In this document: positions 1 through 8,030 of the stretch, in pieces
How the letters are laid out: each line of letters begins with the position of its first letter
Position numbering within the stretch: the stretch's first letter is position 1
Source of the DNA: JAOSJT01 sp035362335
Lineage (GTDB): Bacteria > Bacteroidota > Ignavibacteria > SZUA-365
Direction of reading: 5' to 3'
DNA length: 64,000 nt
Assembly: GCA_035362335.1 (NCBI GenBank)
Contig: DAOSDL010000003.1
Coordinates: 62,001 to 126,000 of the forward strand
Made by a program: the position numbers and the translations under genes
Notes under the pieces: generated by a model
Told to the model about the DNA's origin: nothing
Seen by the model: only the letters and a program-made list of their open reading frames with translations
Databases searched by the model: none

Positions 1-999
1 GACAGTGCGTTTTATCACGGAAACGGGTACCCGGAGGTTCCGCTCGGTGGATACATGTCTGTCAGCCATACATCGGCAACAACAAACTCCGTGGTGTCTC
101 CGAGCATCTGGGACGGCAACATGGAGATCAATCGGCGCTATGATGCAACATGGACAATCTCCGGACTAACAATCTCTGGCGTAGGATACGCGATCCGCGT
201 CCAAGCAGACGGAATGCCCGGGATTTGGGATCTCTCTGGACTTCGGCTTATCTCGCAAGGCGATTCAGCGGTTGGCATTCATGGAGGGACATTCAACACT
301 GCCTTCAACCCACAAATCGTCCGTCGTCACGTCGGCAATGGCTATAATGAGAACTGGGAAGACGTATTCACCCTACAAAACACATTCTATATCGGCACCA
401 ACGTGTATGTGAACCCCCTCCCCGTCGAACTCACTTCCTTCTCGGCGCGGTTGCGCAAGGATGTGGTGAATCTTAACTGGACGACGGCGACCGAGCTGAA
501 CAATTTCGGCTTCGAGATTTACCGCAGCAACTCCGGCAGTACGACCGATGACGACGCGTGGACGCTGGTCGGCTTCGTCAACGGCCACGGTACCAGTCTC
601 TCGCCCAAACAGTATTCCTTCGACGACGTCGTGGGTGCCACGTCGGGCAGCATTTTCTACCGGCTCAAGCAAATCGACCGCGATGGCACGGCCGAGTACT
701 CCAAAGTCGTCTCCGTCAATCCCGGCCGCACGTCCTTCGCGCTGTCGCAGAATTATCCGAATCCCTTCTCGGGTGCCACGGCCATCAACTACTCGCTGGA
801 GAGTGATGAGCAGGTGACCCTGCAAGTGTACGATATCATGGGCAATCTGGTCAGCACCATCGTGGAAGAGCCGCAGTCGGCGGGCAACTACGTGGCCACC
901 TTCGATCCGGGTACGCTCAATCTGAAACCTGGCAACTACATTCTTCGTCTCACGGCTGGTAATTTCGTCGAGAACCGCAAAATGGTTTACGTCCCCTGA
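1..999 (+). CDS. T9SS-sorted secreted protein, 5' truncated by window edge
   Basis: The reading frame is open from base 1, so the true start lies upstream and 332 residues are visible. The N-terminal part has no recognisable fold but looks like a secreted beta-rich region. Around visible residue 138 the linker LPVELTSFSARL begins a module ending in YRLKQIDRDGTAEYS that is shared with the protein at 4924-7005. The last ~85 residues form a type IX secretion C-terminal sorting domain: LSQNYPNPFSG, VTLQVYDIMGNLVSTI, a GNYILRL strand and a final basic strand. By family knowledge such proteins are exported by Sec, carried across the outer membrane by the T9SS and usually anchored at the surface. 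The cargo function is unknown. A strong terminator follows directly. Confidence 0.85.
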   Translation, partial: DSAFYHGNGYPEVPLGGYMSVSHTSATTNSVVSPSIWDGNMEINRRYDATWTISGLTISGVGYAIRVQADGMPGIWDLSGLRLISQGDSAVGIHGGTFNTAFNPQIVRRHVGNGYNENWEDVFTLQNTFYIGTNVYVNPLPVELTSFSARLRKDVVNLNWTTATELNNFGFEIYRSNSGSTTDDDAWTLVGFVNGHGTSLSPKQYSFDDVVGATSGSIFYRLKQIDRDGTAEYSKVVSVNPGRTSFALSQNYPNPFSGATAINYSLESDEQVTLQVYDIMGNLVSTIVEEPQSAGNYVATFDPGTLNLKPGNYILRLTAGNFVENRKMVYVP

Positions 1000-1032
1000 G
1001 TCCCCATTCCACTCCTGGAATCGTAGTGAGAC

Positions 1033-1075
1033 AACAGCCACGGAGGGCTTCGGCCTTCCGTGGCTGTTTGTTTTT
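1033..1075 (+). terminator. Rho-independent terminator
   Basis: A 15-bp GC-rich stem (AACAGCCACGGAGGG pairing with CCTTCCGTGGCTGTT, one wobble) with a short TTCGG-type loop is followed by a run of Ts. It lies about 35 bases after the stop of the T9SS protein. Confidence 0.85.
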
Positions 1076-1185
1076 CGAGGAGAGTAGTGAGATTGGGAGA
1101 GTAGTGAGGGAAATTTCGGTGGGGCGCAGTCGGGCGGAATGGGCGACAACGCTTTTCTCCGCACTCTCCTCACCCGCATCACTCT

Positions 1186-2373
1186 CTACTTACTCTGGAT
1201 GTGCTCCGCTGCCGCGCTGGCGCGCCAGGCCGAGGGTGTGTGGCCGGTGATTTTTTTGAAAATAGCGTTGAAAGATGTTTTTGAAGCGAAGCCGGCATCG
1301 AAGGCCAGCGCCAGCAGCGTGAATTGCCGCTTGCCGGGATCGAGTAAATCGCGCTTCACTTGCTCCACGCGGTAGGAGTTCACGAAATCGAAGAAATTCA
1401 TCCCCGTCCGCGTGTTGATCACCTCGCTCAGATTGTGCGCGCTGACGTCGAGCATGCCCGCGAGGCGGTGCAAGGTGAGTTCGGCGTCGAGATACGGTTT
1501 CTCGCTTTGCATCAAGCGCAACAGCTCCGTTACTATCTCCTCCGCCTTGTCCTCGCTCAGTCCCGACTTCCCGTAGGTCGGCCGCGCGTCGCGCACGATT
1601 CCCTCACCATCGGCGTGCTGCTCGGCCAGCTCGCGCATGGATGCCGCCACCTCCGGATCGGAGAACACACCAGTGGTGGTGAGTCCCAAATAGCCCATCG
1701 CATACACCATCAACGTGCCGAGCAAACCCGACACGCCGAAATACTCCGGTGAGATCACCTCGGTGTAGAGCAACACATTTTCCATCAGAAAGCTGAACCA
1801 CCCCAGGAGCACGAGTATGGTGATGTTGCGCAACCAGCGCAGCCTCACGCGGTGCAGACTGGAGAAATGCTCGCGCAAATGCTCCACGTAGCGGTACAGC
1901 AGCAGCAGCGTGCCTCCCAGATACAGAAACGCCAGCGCGATGAGCACGCGGTTGAGCAGCATGAAGCGCCAGGGAAAACCGTACCACGCGTTTTCAAACA
2001 GCTCGACCATGATGCGTTCGCCGGGCAGCAGCAGCAACGGCAGCATGAACAGCACATAGGCGAGATATGGCAGGGCATGCAACACATCCTTGCGCCGCAG
2101 CCGCCGGGTGGGATCGATGAGATGCCGCGCGTAGAGGTAATGCAGCGGACCCGAGAACAAGGTCAACCCGCTGAGCAGAATCATCACCCGGGGCCAGGCT
2201 CCGTAGGCGCCGAGATCCGACAACACCAGATGGGACAGCACCACCGAGTACACCGCAAGCAGCGCCACCAGGAAACGCGTGGCGTACAGCGTTCGATGCC
2301 GATGGAAGAGAAAGGCGGCAAGGAACGCGCCCTGCACGGAACCGATGAGAAGTATGACGTCGAGTAATGGCAT
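1186..2373 (-). CDS. AraC-family regulator with N-terminal membrane domain
   Basis: The N-terminal ~230 residues are strongly hydrophobic with about seven predicted membrane helices (for example VILLIGSVQGAFLAAFLF). The C-terminal ~110 residues are an AraC-type double helix-turn-helix: first helix pair LAGMLDVSAHNLSEVIN, then ALAFDAGFASKTSFNAIFKK with the family signature ending TGHTPSAWR. This architecture is common in Bacteroidota and is thought to couple a membrane sensor to transcription. I chose the ATG giving MPLLDVILL (395 aa); a TTG seven codons upstream is possible but has no visible ribosome site. It is transcribed divergently from the VIT/VWA gene at 2555, a plausible target (inference). 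The ligand is unknown. Confidence 0.85.
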   Translation of the reverse strand: MPLLDVILLIGSVQGAFLAAFLFHRHRTLYATRFLVALLAVYSVVLSHLVLSDLGAYGAWPRVMILLSGLTLFSGPLHYLYARHLIDPTRRLRRKDVLHALPYLAYVLFMLPLLLLPGERIMVELFENAWYGFPWRFMLLNRVLIALAFLYLGGTLLLLYRYVEHLREHFSSLHRVRLRWLRNITILVLLGWFSFLMENVLLYTEVISPEYFGVSGLLGTLMVYAMGYLGLTTTGVFSDPEVAASMRELAEQHADGEGIVRDARPTYGKSGLSEDKAEEIVTELLRLMQSEKPYLDAELTLHRLAGMLDVSAHNLSEVINTRTGMNFFDFVNSYRVEQVKRDLLDPGKRQFTLLALAFDAGFASKTSFNAIFKKITGHTPSAWRASAAAEHIQSK

Positions 2374-2408
2374 GGATGGATCCAACAGATTCAAAACTAC
2401 GGAATTTT

Positions 2409-2466
2409 CTCGTTACGAGTTGCAGGGTGTGAAATGCTGACGCGTTCCCGCAACAATGCATGCATT
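2409..2466. promoter_or_regulatory. Two palindromes in the AraC-VIT/VWA divergent region
   Basis: The 180-base divergent gap contains CTCGTTACGAG (2409-2419, 5-bp arms) and AATGCATGCATT (2455-2466, perfect 12-mer). Either could be an operator for the adjacent membrane AraC regulator, but palindromes this short also arise by chance. Confidence 0.25.
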
Positions 2467-2554
2467 TTTTGCCTGATCATGCTGCCGGGGAATTTTCCTC
2501 CCCTTACCGTGTCAATGCATCGAATCGAACAACTATCGGATTGGAGATGAAGCC

Positions 2555-4657
2555 ATGAAGAAGTGGATGACATGTTCCGCCGCACTACTCCTGTTTCTCG
2601 CGCTCTCGCAGATTGTGGACGCGGGCGTGCTGTACGCACGCCGACCGGGTACGGAAAGTCCGGTGTTCAACCTGCGCATCAGCCATATCCGCACGCATGT
2701 ACGCATACAGGGACAATTGGCTGTCACGCATGTGGATGAGGAATTTTTCAATGACAACAGCGAAGTGCTGGAAGGATTCTATGCCTTTCAGTTACCGGAC
2801 GGCGCCAAAGTGGATGGACTGTGGCTGTGGGTGGATGGCGTGCGGCGCACCTTCGTGGTGAAAACCACTGCCGAGGCGCAACGACTGTACGACAGCGTGG
2901 TGGTGGGTCAGCGCCGCGATCCGGCCATCCTGGAATCGCTCGGGATGAATCGCTTTCAATTGAAAGTCTTTCCCATCAACCCGCGCTCCTCGCGGCGTAT
3001 CGAAATCCGCTATTTCAACACCTTGCCTCTCACCACCGATGGGTGGGTGCACTATCGCTATCCACTCAATCTCTCGGGGTATCAAAGCCGTGCGGTGGAG
3101 AGTACCAATCTGCATATCGACGTGGGTTCGCATCTCCCCATTGACGCGTTGAATACAAATTTCGACGACCAACCACTGATGTGCAGAGTCGCGCAACTCG
3201 ATGAACGAAGGAGCACTATCGATTTTGGCATCGAAGATCAGATGTACACGCAGGATTTCGAACTGCGCTACAAACCTCGCGGCGTGTACGACGTCTTTCC
3301 CATGCTCTCCTACACCAATCCCGACAGCACGGGCGAAGATCCCTATTTCATCTGCTGGCATCCCGTGCAATTGGAGGAAACCGAAGCTCCGCCGCGCGAT
3401 CTGGTATTCGTGCTCGACGCCTCGGGAAGCATGGCGGGAACGCGCATCGACATGGTGCGGCAGGCGGTGATAGGAATATTGCAGGAGCTTCGTCCCAGCG
3501 ACCGCTTCCGCCTCACCTTTTTCAGCAGCGGTGTTTCGAATTGGCCCAATACTCCCGACGGCATGGTGGAAGCCACCAGCGAAAACATTCAGGCGGGCAT
3601 TTCACACATCAATCGATACTACTCCGCCACCGGCGGCACCAATTACGAAATCGGCATTCGCGGTGGCTTCGATGCGAATTTCCGTCGCGATGCCGTGAGG
3701 AAAATGCTTTTCCTGAGTGATGGCGAACCCAATGCCGGCATTTACTCGCTCCAGGGCCTGAAGTCGATTATCGAAACCATCGACACTGTGGGCGTGGTGT
3801 TCAATCCGGTGATCGTGTTCAGCAGCAGAATAGAGTTGCTCTACGATCTCGCCGAAGCCCGCGGCGGAAAGGTGACCATGGTGGAAAGCGGCGACGATCT
3901 GCAAACCGTGCTGTCACGCATCATGCTCGACCTCAATGTCGGCTCCACCCTCGCTCCGGAAGTGCGCTACGAACTGCGCAATACCATGCTGCTGTATCCG
4001 CTGTCGTTCAACGGCATTACCAGCGCCAACAAGCTGGTCACCACCGGGCGCTGGCTTGCGCCGAACGAACGCGTCACCGTGAACTACAGCGATGCCTCCG
4101 GCACCGCACGGTCGCTGTCGCGCGATGTGCGCTTCGTCGACTGGAGTACCGATCTGCCTCAGGTCGCATCGTACTGGGCTGCCGCGCGCATCGACGACTT
4201 GCTGGCGACGATCAAGAAATACGGGGAAACGCTGGAACTCAAGCAAAGCGTCATCGCACTGAGCATGCGCCATCAGATTCTCACGCCCTATACAGCCTTC
4301 CTCGTGCTGGAGACCAATCCAATCGATCCACCGACGAACAACAACCACATCGGGACGGTGCTTCCACAGTCCGTGCAGGTCGGAGCCCTCTATCCGAATC
4401 CCTACACCTCCGGGCAGGGCGCCGAGCTGTATATTCCCATCGAACTGCCCGAACGCGGAGCACTGCGTGTGGTGCTGACTGACATTCTCGGCCGCGAACT
4501 GGCGGTGCTGCACGATGCGGTCACCGATGGTGGACGCCTTACCTTGCGTTGGAACGGTTTGCTTGCCGACGGCTCCGCGCTCAAGCCCGGCATGTATTTG
4601 CTGCGTGTGAGAAATGGGGCGAACACGATTGTTCGCAAACTGATGATTCTCCGCTGA
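2555..4657 (+). CDS. VIT and VWA domain protein with T9SS sorting domain
   Basis: 700 residues. A signal peptide (ALLLFLALSQIVDAGV) precedes an N-terminal VIT (vault/inter-alpha-trypsin) domain over roughly residues 30-170, with the family-typical DEEFFNDNSEVLEGFYAFQL. A von Willebrand A domain follows from about residue 283, with an intact MIDAS start (VFVLDASGSMAGTR) and a downstream LFLSDGEPNAG strand. The tail from about residue 612 (YPNPYTSGQ ... LTDILGRELAVLHD ... GMYLLRVRNG) is a T9SS sorting domain. The arrangement resembles inter-alpha-trypsin-inhibitor heavy chains made into a secreted, surface-anchored adhesin; the metal-dependent ligand is unknown. The start is supported by GGAG eight bases upstream. 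A terminator follows. Confidence 0.9.
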   Translation: MKKWMTCSAALLLFLALSQIVDAGVLYARRPGTESPVFNLRISHIRTHVRIQGQLAVTHVDEEFFNDNSEVLEGFYAFQLPDGAKVDGLWLWVDGVRRTFVVKTTAEAQRLYDSVVVGQRRDPAILESLGMNRFQLKVFPINPRSSRRIEIRYFNTLPLTTDGWVHYRYPLNLSGYQSRAVESTNLHIDVGSHLPIDALNTNFDDQPLMCRVAQLDERRSTIDFGIEDQMYTQDFELRYKPRGVYDVFPMLSYTNPDSTGEDPYFICWHPVQLEETEAPPRDLVFVLDASGSMAGTRIDMVRQAVIGILQELRPSDRFRLTFFSSGVSNWPNTPDGMVEATSENIQAGISHINRYYSATGGTNYEIGIRGGFDANFRRDAVRKMLFLSDGEPNAGIYSLQGLKSIIETIDTVGVVFNPVIVFSSRIELLYDLAEARGGKVTMVESGDDLQTVLSRIMLDLNVGSTLAPEVRYELRNTMLLYPLSFNGITSANKLVTTGRWLAPNERVTVNYSDASGTARSLSRDVRFVDWSTDLPQVASYWAAARIDDLLATIKKYGETLELKQSVIALSMRHQILTPYTAFLVLETNPIDPPTNNNHIGTVLPQSVQVGALYPNPYTSGQGAELYIPIELPERGALRVVLTDILGRELAVLHDAVTDGGRLTLRWNGLLADGSALKPGMYLLRVRNGANTIVRKLMILR

Positions 4658-4690
4658 TTCCCCGTCCGGTTCTGCGGCGAAACACAACAA

Positions 4691-4727
4691 CGGGGTCGGT
4701 CCAATACGGATCGACCCCGGTGTTTTT
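4691..4727 (+). terminator. Rho-independent terminator
   Basis: A 12-bp stem CGGGGTCGGTCC / GGATCGACCCCG (one wobble) with loop AATAC is followed by GTGTTTTTG. It closes the VIT/VWA transcription unit. The ~200 bases after it, up to 4924, show no gene. Confidence 0.85.
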
Positions 4728-4923
4728 GTGATTGCCATCTCAGATTCATGAACGTTCCGAAACCGAACTGTTCGTGCAGGTCGATACGGATTCCGTATTC
4801 TCAGCTGTCTAAGACGACTCGAAACACAGATTTCGAATCGATTTCCATCACAAGGGAAGGCTGGCATAGATGTTGATCTGTGCTGGGTATTGAACTGATT
4901 CGTCACAGCAGCTATCCATCATC

Positions 4924-7005
4924 ATGAACTCCAATTGTACTCACGCTTACCGCTTTCACACGATCGCTGGGTTGTATCTTGTCGTTCTCTATACCTTGTT
5001 GAGCGGGACAGGATACGCGCAACTCCCGGGAAAAGATGGTTTGGTCACTATCGGGTCTTCCAACACCGTGGTGAACCACTACTACGTGCTCATGCAGCCC
5101 GTCACCACTGGCAATAGTACCCTCACGTTACACACTGCAAGCGGGTTATCCACTGGTGATCTCCTTATGATCTATCAGGCGAAAGGTGCGACAATAGGAA
5201 CGGCCAACGATATAAGCTTCGGCGAGGTGTTGGATTACAACGGCGCCGGAAATGTTGAATTCCGTGGTGTCGCCTCCGTTTCGGGAAACACCGTCACGCT
5301 TTCGGCACCATTGACACAATCCTACAGCACGACAGGCAAGACCCAAGTCGTACGCATTCCGCAATACAGCGAGCTTACAGTGTCGAATGGCGCATCGATC
5401 GTGGCGCGGGCCTGGAATGGACTCACCGGAGGCATCGTGGCTGTGAGCGTTTCCGGTACGCTCACTCTGCACGGCCGCATTCGCGCGGATGGAGCGGGAT
5501 TTCGCGGAGGAGAACTCAGCGTCAACGGTGGCAGTGTGCTGCAGTCCAACACGCTCTATCGTACCACTTCGGTCGCCGATGGTGCGGTGAAAGGTGAAAG
5601 CATCGCCGATTCCGCGCTTGTCGTCTCCGCTGGACGCTACGGACGGGGCGCAGCGGCGAACGGCGGCGGTGGTGGCAACAATCACAATGCGGGTGGTGGC
5701 GGCGGCGCGAACGGGATGAGCCCTTCCACGTGGACAGGTCAGGGCGTGATGTGTACGTCATGTTCGGGTGCATCCGCCTGGTCATTGGATCCGGCCGGGG
5801 CCAATGCGAATTCCTCCGGTGGCGGTCGTGGCGGTTACAGCTACTCCGCAAGCAACAGGGACGCGTTGCTGGTGGGCCCGGGAATTTCCAACTGGGGTGG
5901 GGACTACCGACAGGAACGGGGTGGCCTTGGCGGCAGACCGCTGGTGGCCATCCCCGAGAGCCGCGTGTTTTTTGGCGGCGGTGGCGGCGCCGGGCATCAG
6001 AATAATTCCTGTGGTGGCGCAGGTGGCAATGGTGGAGGCTTCGTTTTCGTTCAAGCAACAGCGATCAGTGGCTCCGGAAGAATCAGCGCGAATGGCAATA
6101 ACGGCGGCGCAACGACGGGTAATGGCAATGATGGCCCCGGTGGTGCCGGTGCCGGCGGCAGTATTCTGCTTGATGCACTTTCCATCAGCGGTATTCAGCT
6201 TTCCGCAGATGGCGGTGTGGGAGGAAATCAGATCATTAACTACAATTTCGAAACCGAAGGCCCGGGCGGCGGTGGCGGCGGTGGCTTCATCGCCACGCGC
6301 ATGTATGTGTCGAGCATGAGCGTCAATGGAGGCGCGAATGGCACGACCTCATCACCTTCGCTCAGCGAATTCCCCGCAAACGGCGCTACCTCCGGTGCGG
6401 CAGGTACCATCGAACTTCTCACCGCATCACCGCTGCCGGTCGAACTCGTGTCCTTTTCGGCGCGCAAGAGGGGCGGGGTTATCGAACTTCATTGGACCAC
6501 AGCCACCGAACTCAACAACTACGGCTTCGAAGTGGAGCGCAGTGTGGACAAGCTCACGTGGGAAACTCTGCAATTCGTCGCCGGCAATGGTACAACTTTC
6601 TCCCCGCGTTCCTACTCCTGGAGCGATGCCTCTTCCGCCCGGATCAACACTCGCAAAGTACTGTGGTACCGCCTAAGGCAAATCGATCGTGACGGCAGCA
6701 CGGAGTACTCGCCAGCCATCAGTGTCGCTCCGACTGCCGATGCGGCTCTCTCCGCAATCGAAGCGTATCCCAACCCAATGATCGATCAGGCCGTGGTGTC
6801 CTTCGCCTTGGCAGGTGAATGCACCGTGTCTCTTACGGTGTACAATATGCTCGGGCAGGAAGTGGCCCGCCTCGTCGATGCCGAGAGCATGAGCGCCGGA
6901 ACGTTCACCAGCATTCTCCATGCGAACAATCTGCTTCCGGGGAATTACATCATACGACTGATTGCCGGCGACGCTGCGTCGATAACGATGCTGCGCAAAC
7001 AGTAA
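4924..7005 (+). CDS. Glycine-rich T9SS-sorted secreted protein
   Basis: 693 residues. An N-terminal signal peptide (LYLVVLYTLLSGTGYAQ) is followed by a region of short beta repeats and a long central tract very rich in Gly and Asn (for example GGGGGNNHNAGGGGGANG), which suggests an extended or beta-helical surface structure. At about residue 500 the linker LPVELVSFSARK opens the same module as in the protein at 1-999 (WTTATELNNYGFEVERS ... YRLRQIDRDGSTEYS). The last ~80 residues (AYPNPMIDQA ... VYNMLGQEVARLV ... GNYIIRL) form the T9SS sorting domain. No enzymatic motif is seen. No clear ribosome site precedes the ATG. The substrate or partner is unknown. Confidence 0.85.
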   Translation: MNSNCTHAYRFHTIAGLYLVVLYTLLSGTGYAQLPGKDGLVTIGSSNTVVNHYYVLMQPVTTGNSTLTLHTASGLSTGDLLMIYQAKGATIGTANDISFGEVLDYNGAGNVEFRGVASVSGNTVTLSAPLTQSYSTTGKTQVVRIPQYSELTVSNGASIVARAWNGLTGGIVAVSVSGTLTLHGRIRADGAGFRGGELSVNGGSVLQSNTLYRTTSVADGAVKGESIADSALVVSAGRYGRGAAANGGGGGNNHNAGGGGGANGMSPSTWTGQGVMCTSCSGASAWSLDPAGANANSSGGGRGGYSYSASNRDALLVGPGISNWGGDYRQERGGLGGRPLVAIPESRVFFGGGGGAGHQNNSCGGAGGNGGGFVFVQATAISGSGRISANGNNGGATTGNGNDGPGGAGAGGSILLDALSISGIQLSADGGVGGNQIINYNFETEGPGGGGGGGFIATRMYVSSMSVNGGANGTTSSPSLSEFPANGATSGAAGTIELLTASPLPVELVSFSARKRGGVIELHWTTATELNNYGFEVERSVDKLTWETLQFVAGNGTTFSPRSYSWSDASSARINTRKVLWYRLRQIDRDGSTEYSPAISVAPTADAALSAIEAYPNPMIDQAVVSFALAGECTVSLTVYNMLGQEVARLVDAESMSAGTFTSILHANNLLPGNYIIRLIAGDAASITMLRKQ

Positions 7006-7032
7006 CACACCCCACTCTGTCTGAAAGGAGCC

Positions 7033-7066
7033 AACGGGGGGCGATGGGCGACTGTCGCTCCCCGTT
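7033..7066. terminator. Hairpin, likely terminator
   Basis: AACGGGGGGCGA pairs with TCGCTCCCCGTT (12 bp, one wobble). It lies between the convergent glycine-rich gene and the lipoprotein gene. The T-tract is weak, so termination efficiency is uncertain. Confidence 0.6.
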
Positions 7067-7138
7067 CGTATTTGGCCGCGAAAACCACGCCACCGCCGCA
7101 ACAGCAACGTCTCCCCCCACAGTCGAGTACGCCCCGCC

Positions 7139-7645
7139 TCAACCCCAGGGATACATGAAGCGCGGCACGCAAAACTCGCCTGTCGTCTGGGTGCTGAGGT
7201 CCATGGAAAATTCGAGAGCGTCCTCATCCTTGCTGCGGAGAGGTTCGATCACCTGCACCACGTAACGCGCGGGAGCGACATCGTTCACGCGCATGGTCAA
7301 ATCATACAGGCAATTGCAGCGGCAATCGGGACCCACCTCGGACTCCGCTATCACCATCACCGTGCCATCCACGGAAATCGTTGCGTTGATGGCTTTCGGA
7401 CAGCAATTGAATCCGGCATTGACATGCACCAGCGTCAATTCTTTCTTGGCGACGTCGTAATCCCAACGGATGCAGCTCTTCGTCTTGTCGTCGCCGGCGT
7501 TGCGCATGAATTGCTTGCACCCGCTGACGTCGGTGAGATTGCCCGTGGGTTGGGGATTCTGTGGCGCAGGAGTACTGTCATCTTCGCCACAGGAAGCACA
7601 GAACAGCAATCCCGCGACGAGCATCAGAGAAGCGAATCGAAGCAT
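7139..7645 (-). CDS. Small secreted lipoprotein of unknown function
   Basis: 168 residues from the ATG preceded by AAGGAG (seven bases upstream); the frame extends further upstream but without a better start. The signal region MLRFASLMLVAGLLFCASCGED has a Bacteroidota-style lipobox ending at Cys, followed by a Pro/Gln-rich spacer. The mature domain contains several Cys residues (for example CCPKA and CRCNCLYDL), probably disulphide-bonded, and a beta-rich C-terminus. I do not recognise a named family. It is convergent with the upstream T9SS gene and divergent from the collagen-like gene. Confidence 0.75.
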   Translation of the reverse strand: MLRFASLMLVAGLLFCASCGEDDSTPAPQNPQPTGNLTDVSGCKQFMRNAGDDKTKSCIRWDYDVAKKELTLVHVNAGFNCCPKAINATISVDGTVMVIAESEVGPDCRCNCLYDLTMRVNDVAPARYVVQVIEPLRSKDEDALEFSMDLSTQTTGEFCVPRFMYPWG

Positions 7646-7829
7646 CGTGAAACTCCTTGTACATGAAGCGACTTCGCAGTGTAGCACATTTTCAGCAGGG
7701 AGTAAAGTCCTTTTTCCCGCACCCGGACGTTGTGGCGTCAGTCACCGCCGCCGACCATGCGCGAGGCAACGCGTCCTTCTCCGGAGCCAAGTGTCTGATT
7801 AAAATTCATAATCTTCAATCAGGAAATGC

Positions 7830-7856
7830 TTGACATTTCTGTCCTGATGTTATACT
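7830..7856 (+). promoter_or_regulatory. Candidate promoter for the collagen-like operon
   Basis: TTGACA (7830-7835) and TATACT (7851-7856) are separated by 15 bases, or TACTTT by 17. They would give a leader of about 165 bases before the collagen-like gene. Around it, ATCAGGA ... TCCTGAT arms flank the -35 box and could be an operator. The rest of the 385-base gap between the lipoprotein and 8031 shows no gene. Bacteroidota promoters often differ from this sigma70-like form, so this is tentative. Confidence 0.45.
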
Positions 7857-8030
7857 TTCCTGCGAACACTCCCCTGTACCGACGCACCTCGCTTCGCGAC
7901 GTCCGCTTCGCCGGCTGATCGTCCTGTACCACCGCGACCCGCGTGCGACATCACGCCTTTGTCGACAACCATTTCCCGTCGTGTCATCCCCGAGGCGTTT
8001 TTCCTTCATTTCATCATACAAGGAGGAGTC

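Noticed and set aside
1079..1108. Direct repeat GAGAGTAGTGAG twice
   Set aside because: Short and local; likely chance or minor slippage, with no sign of function.
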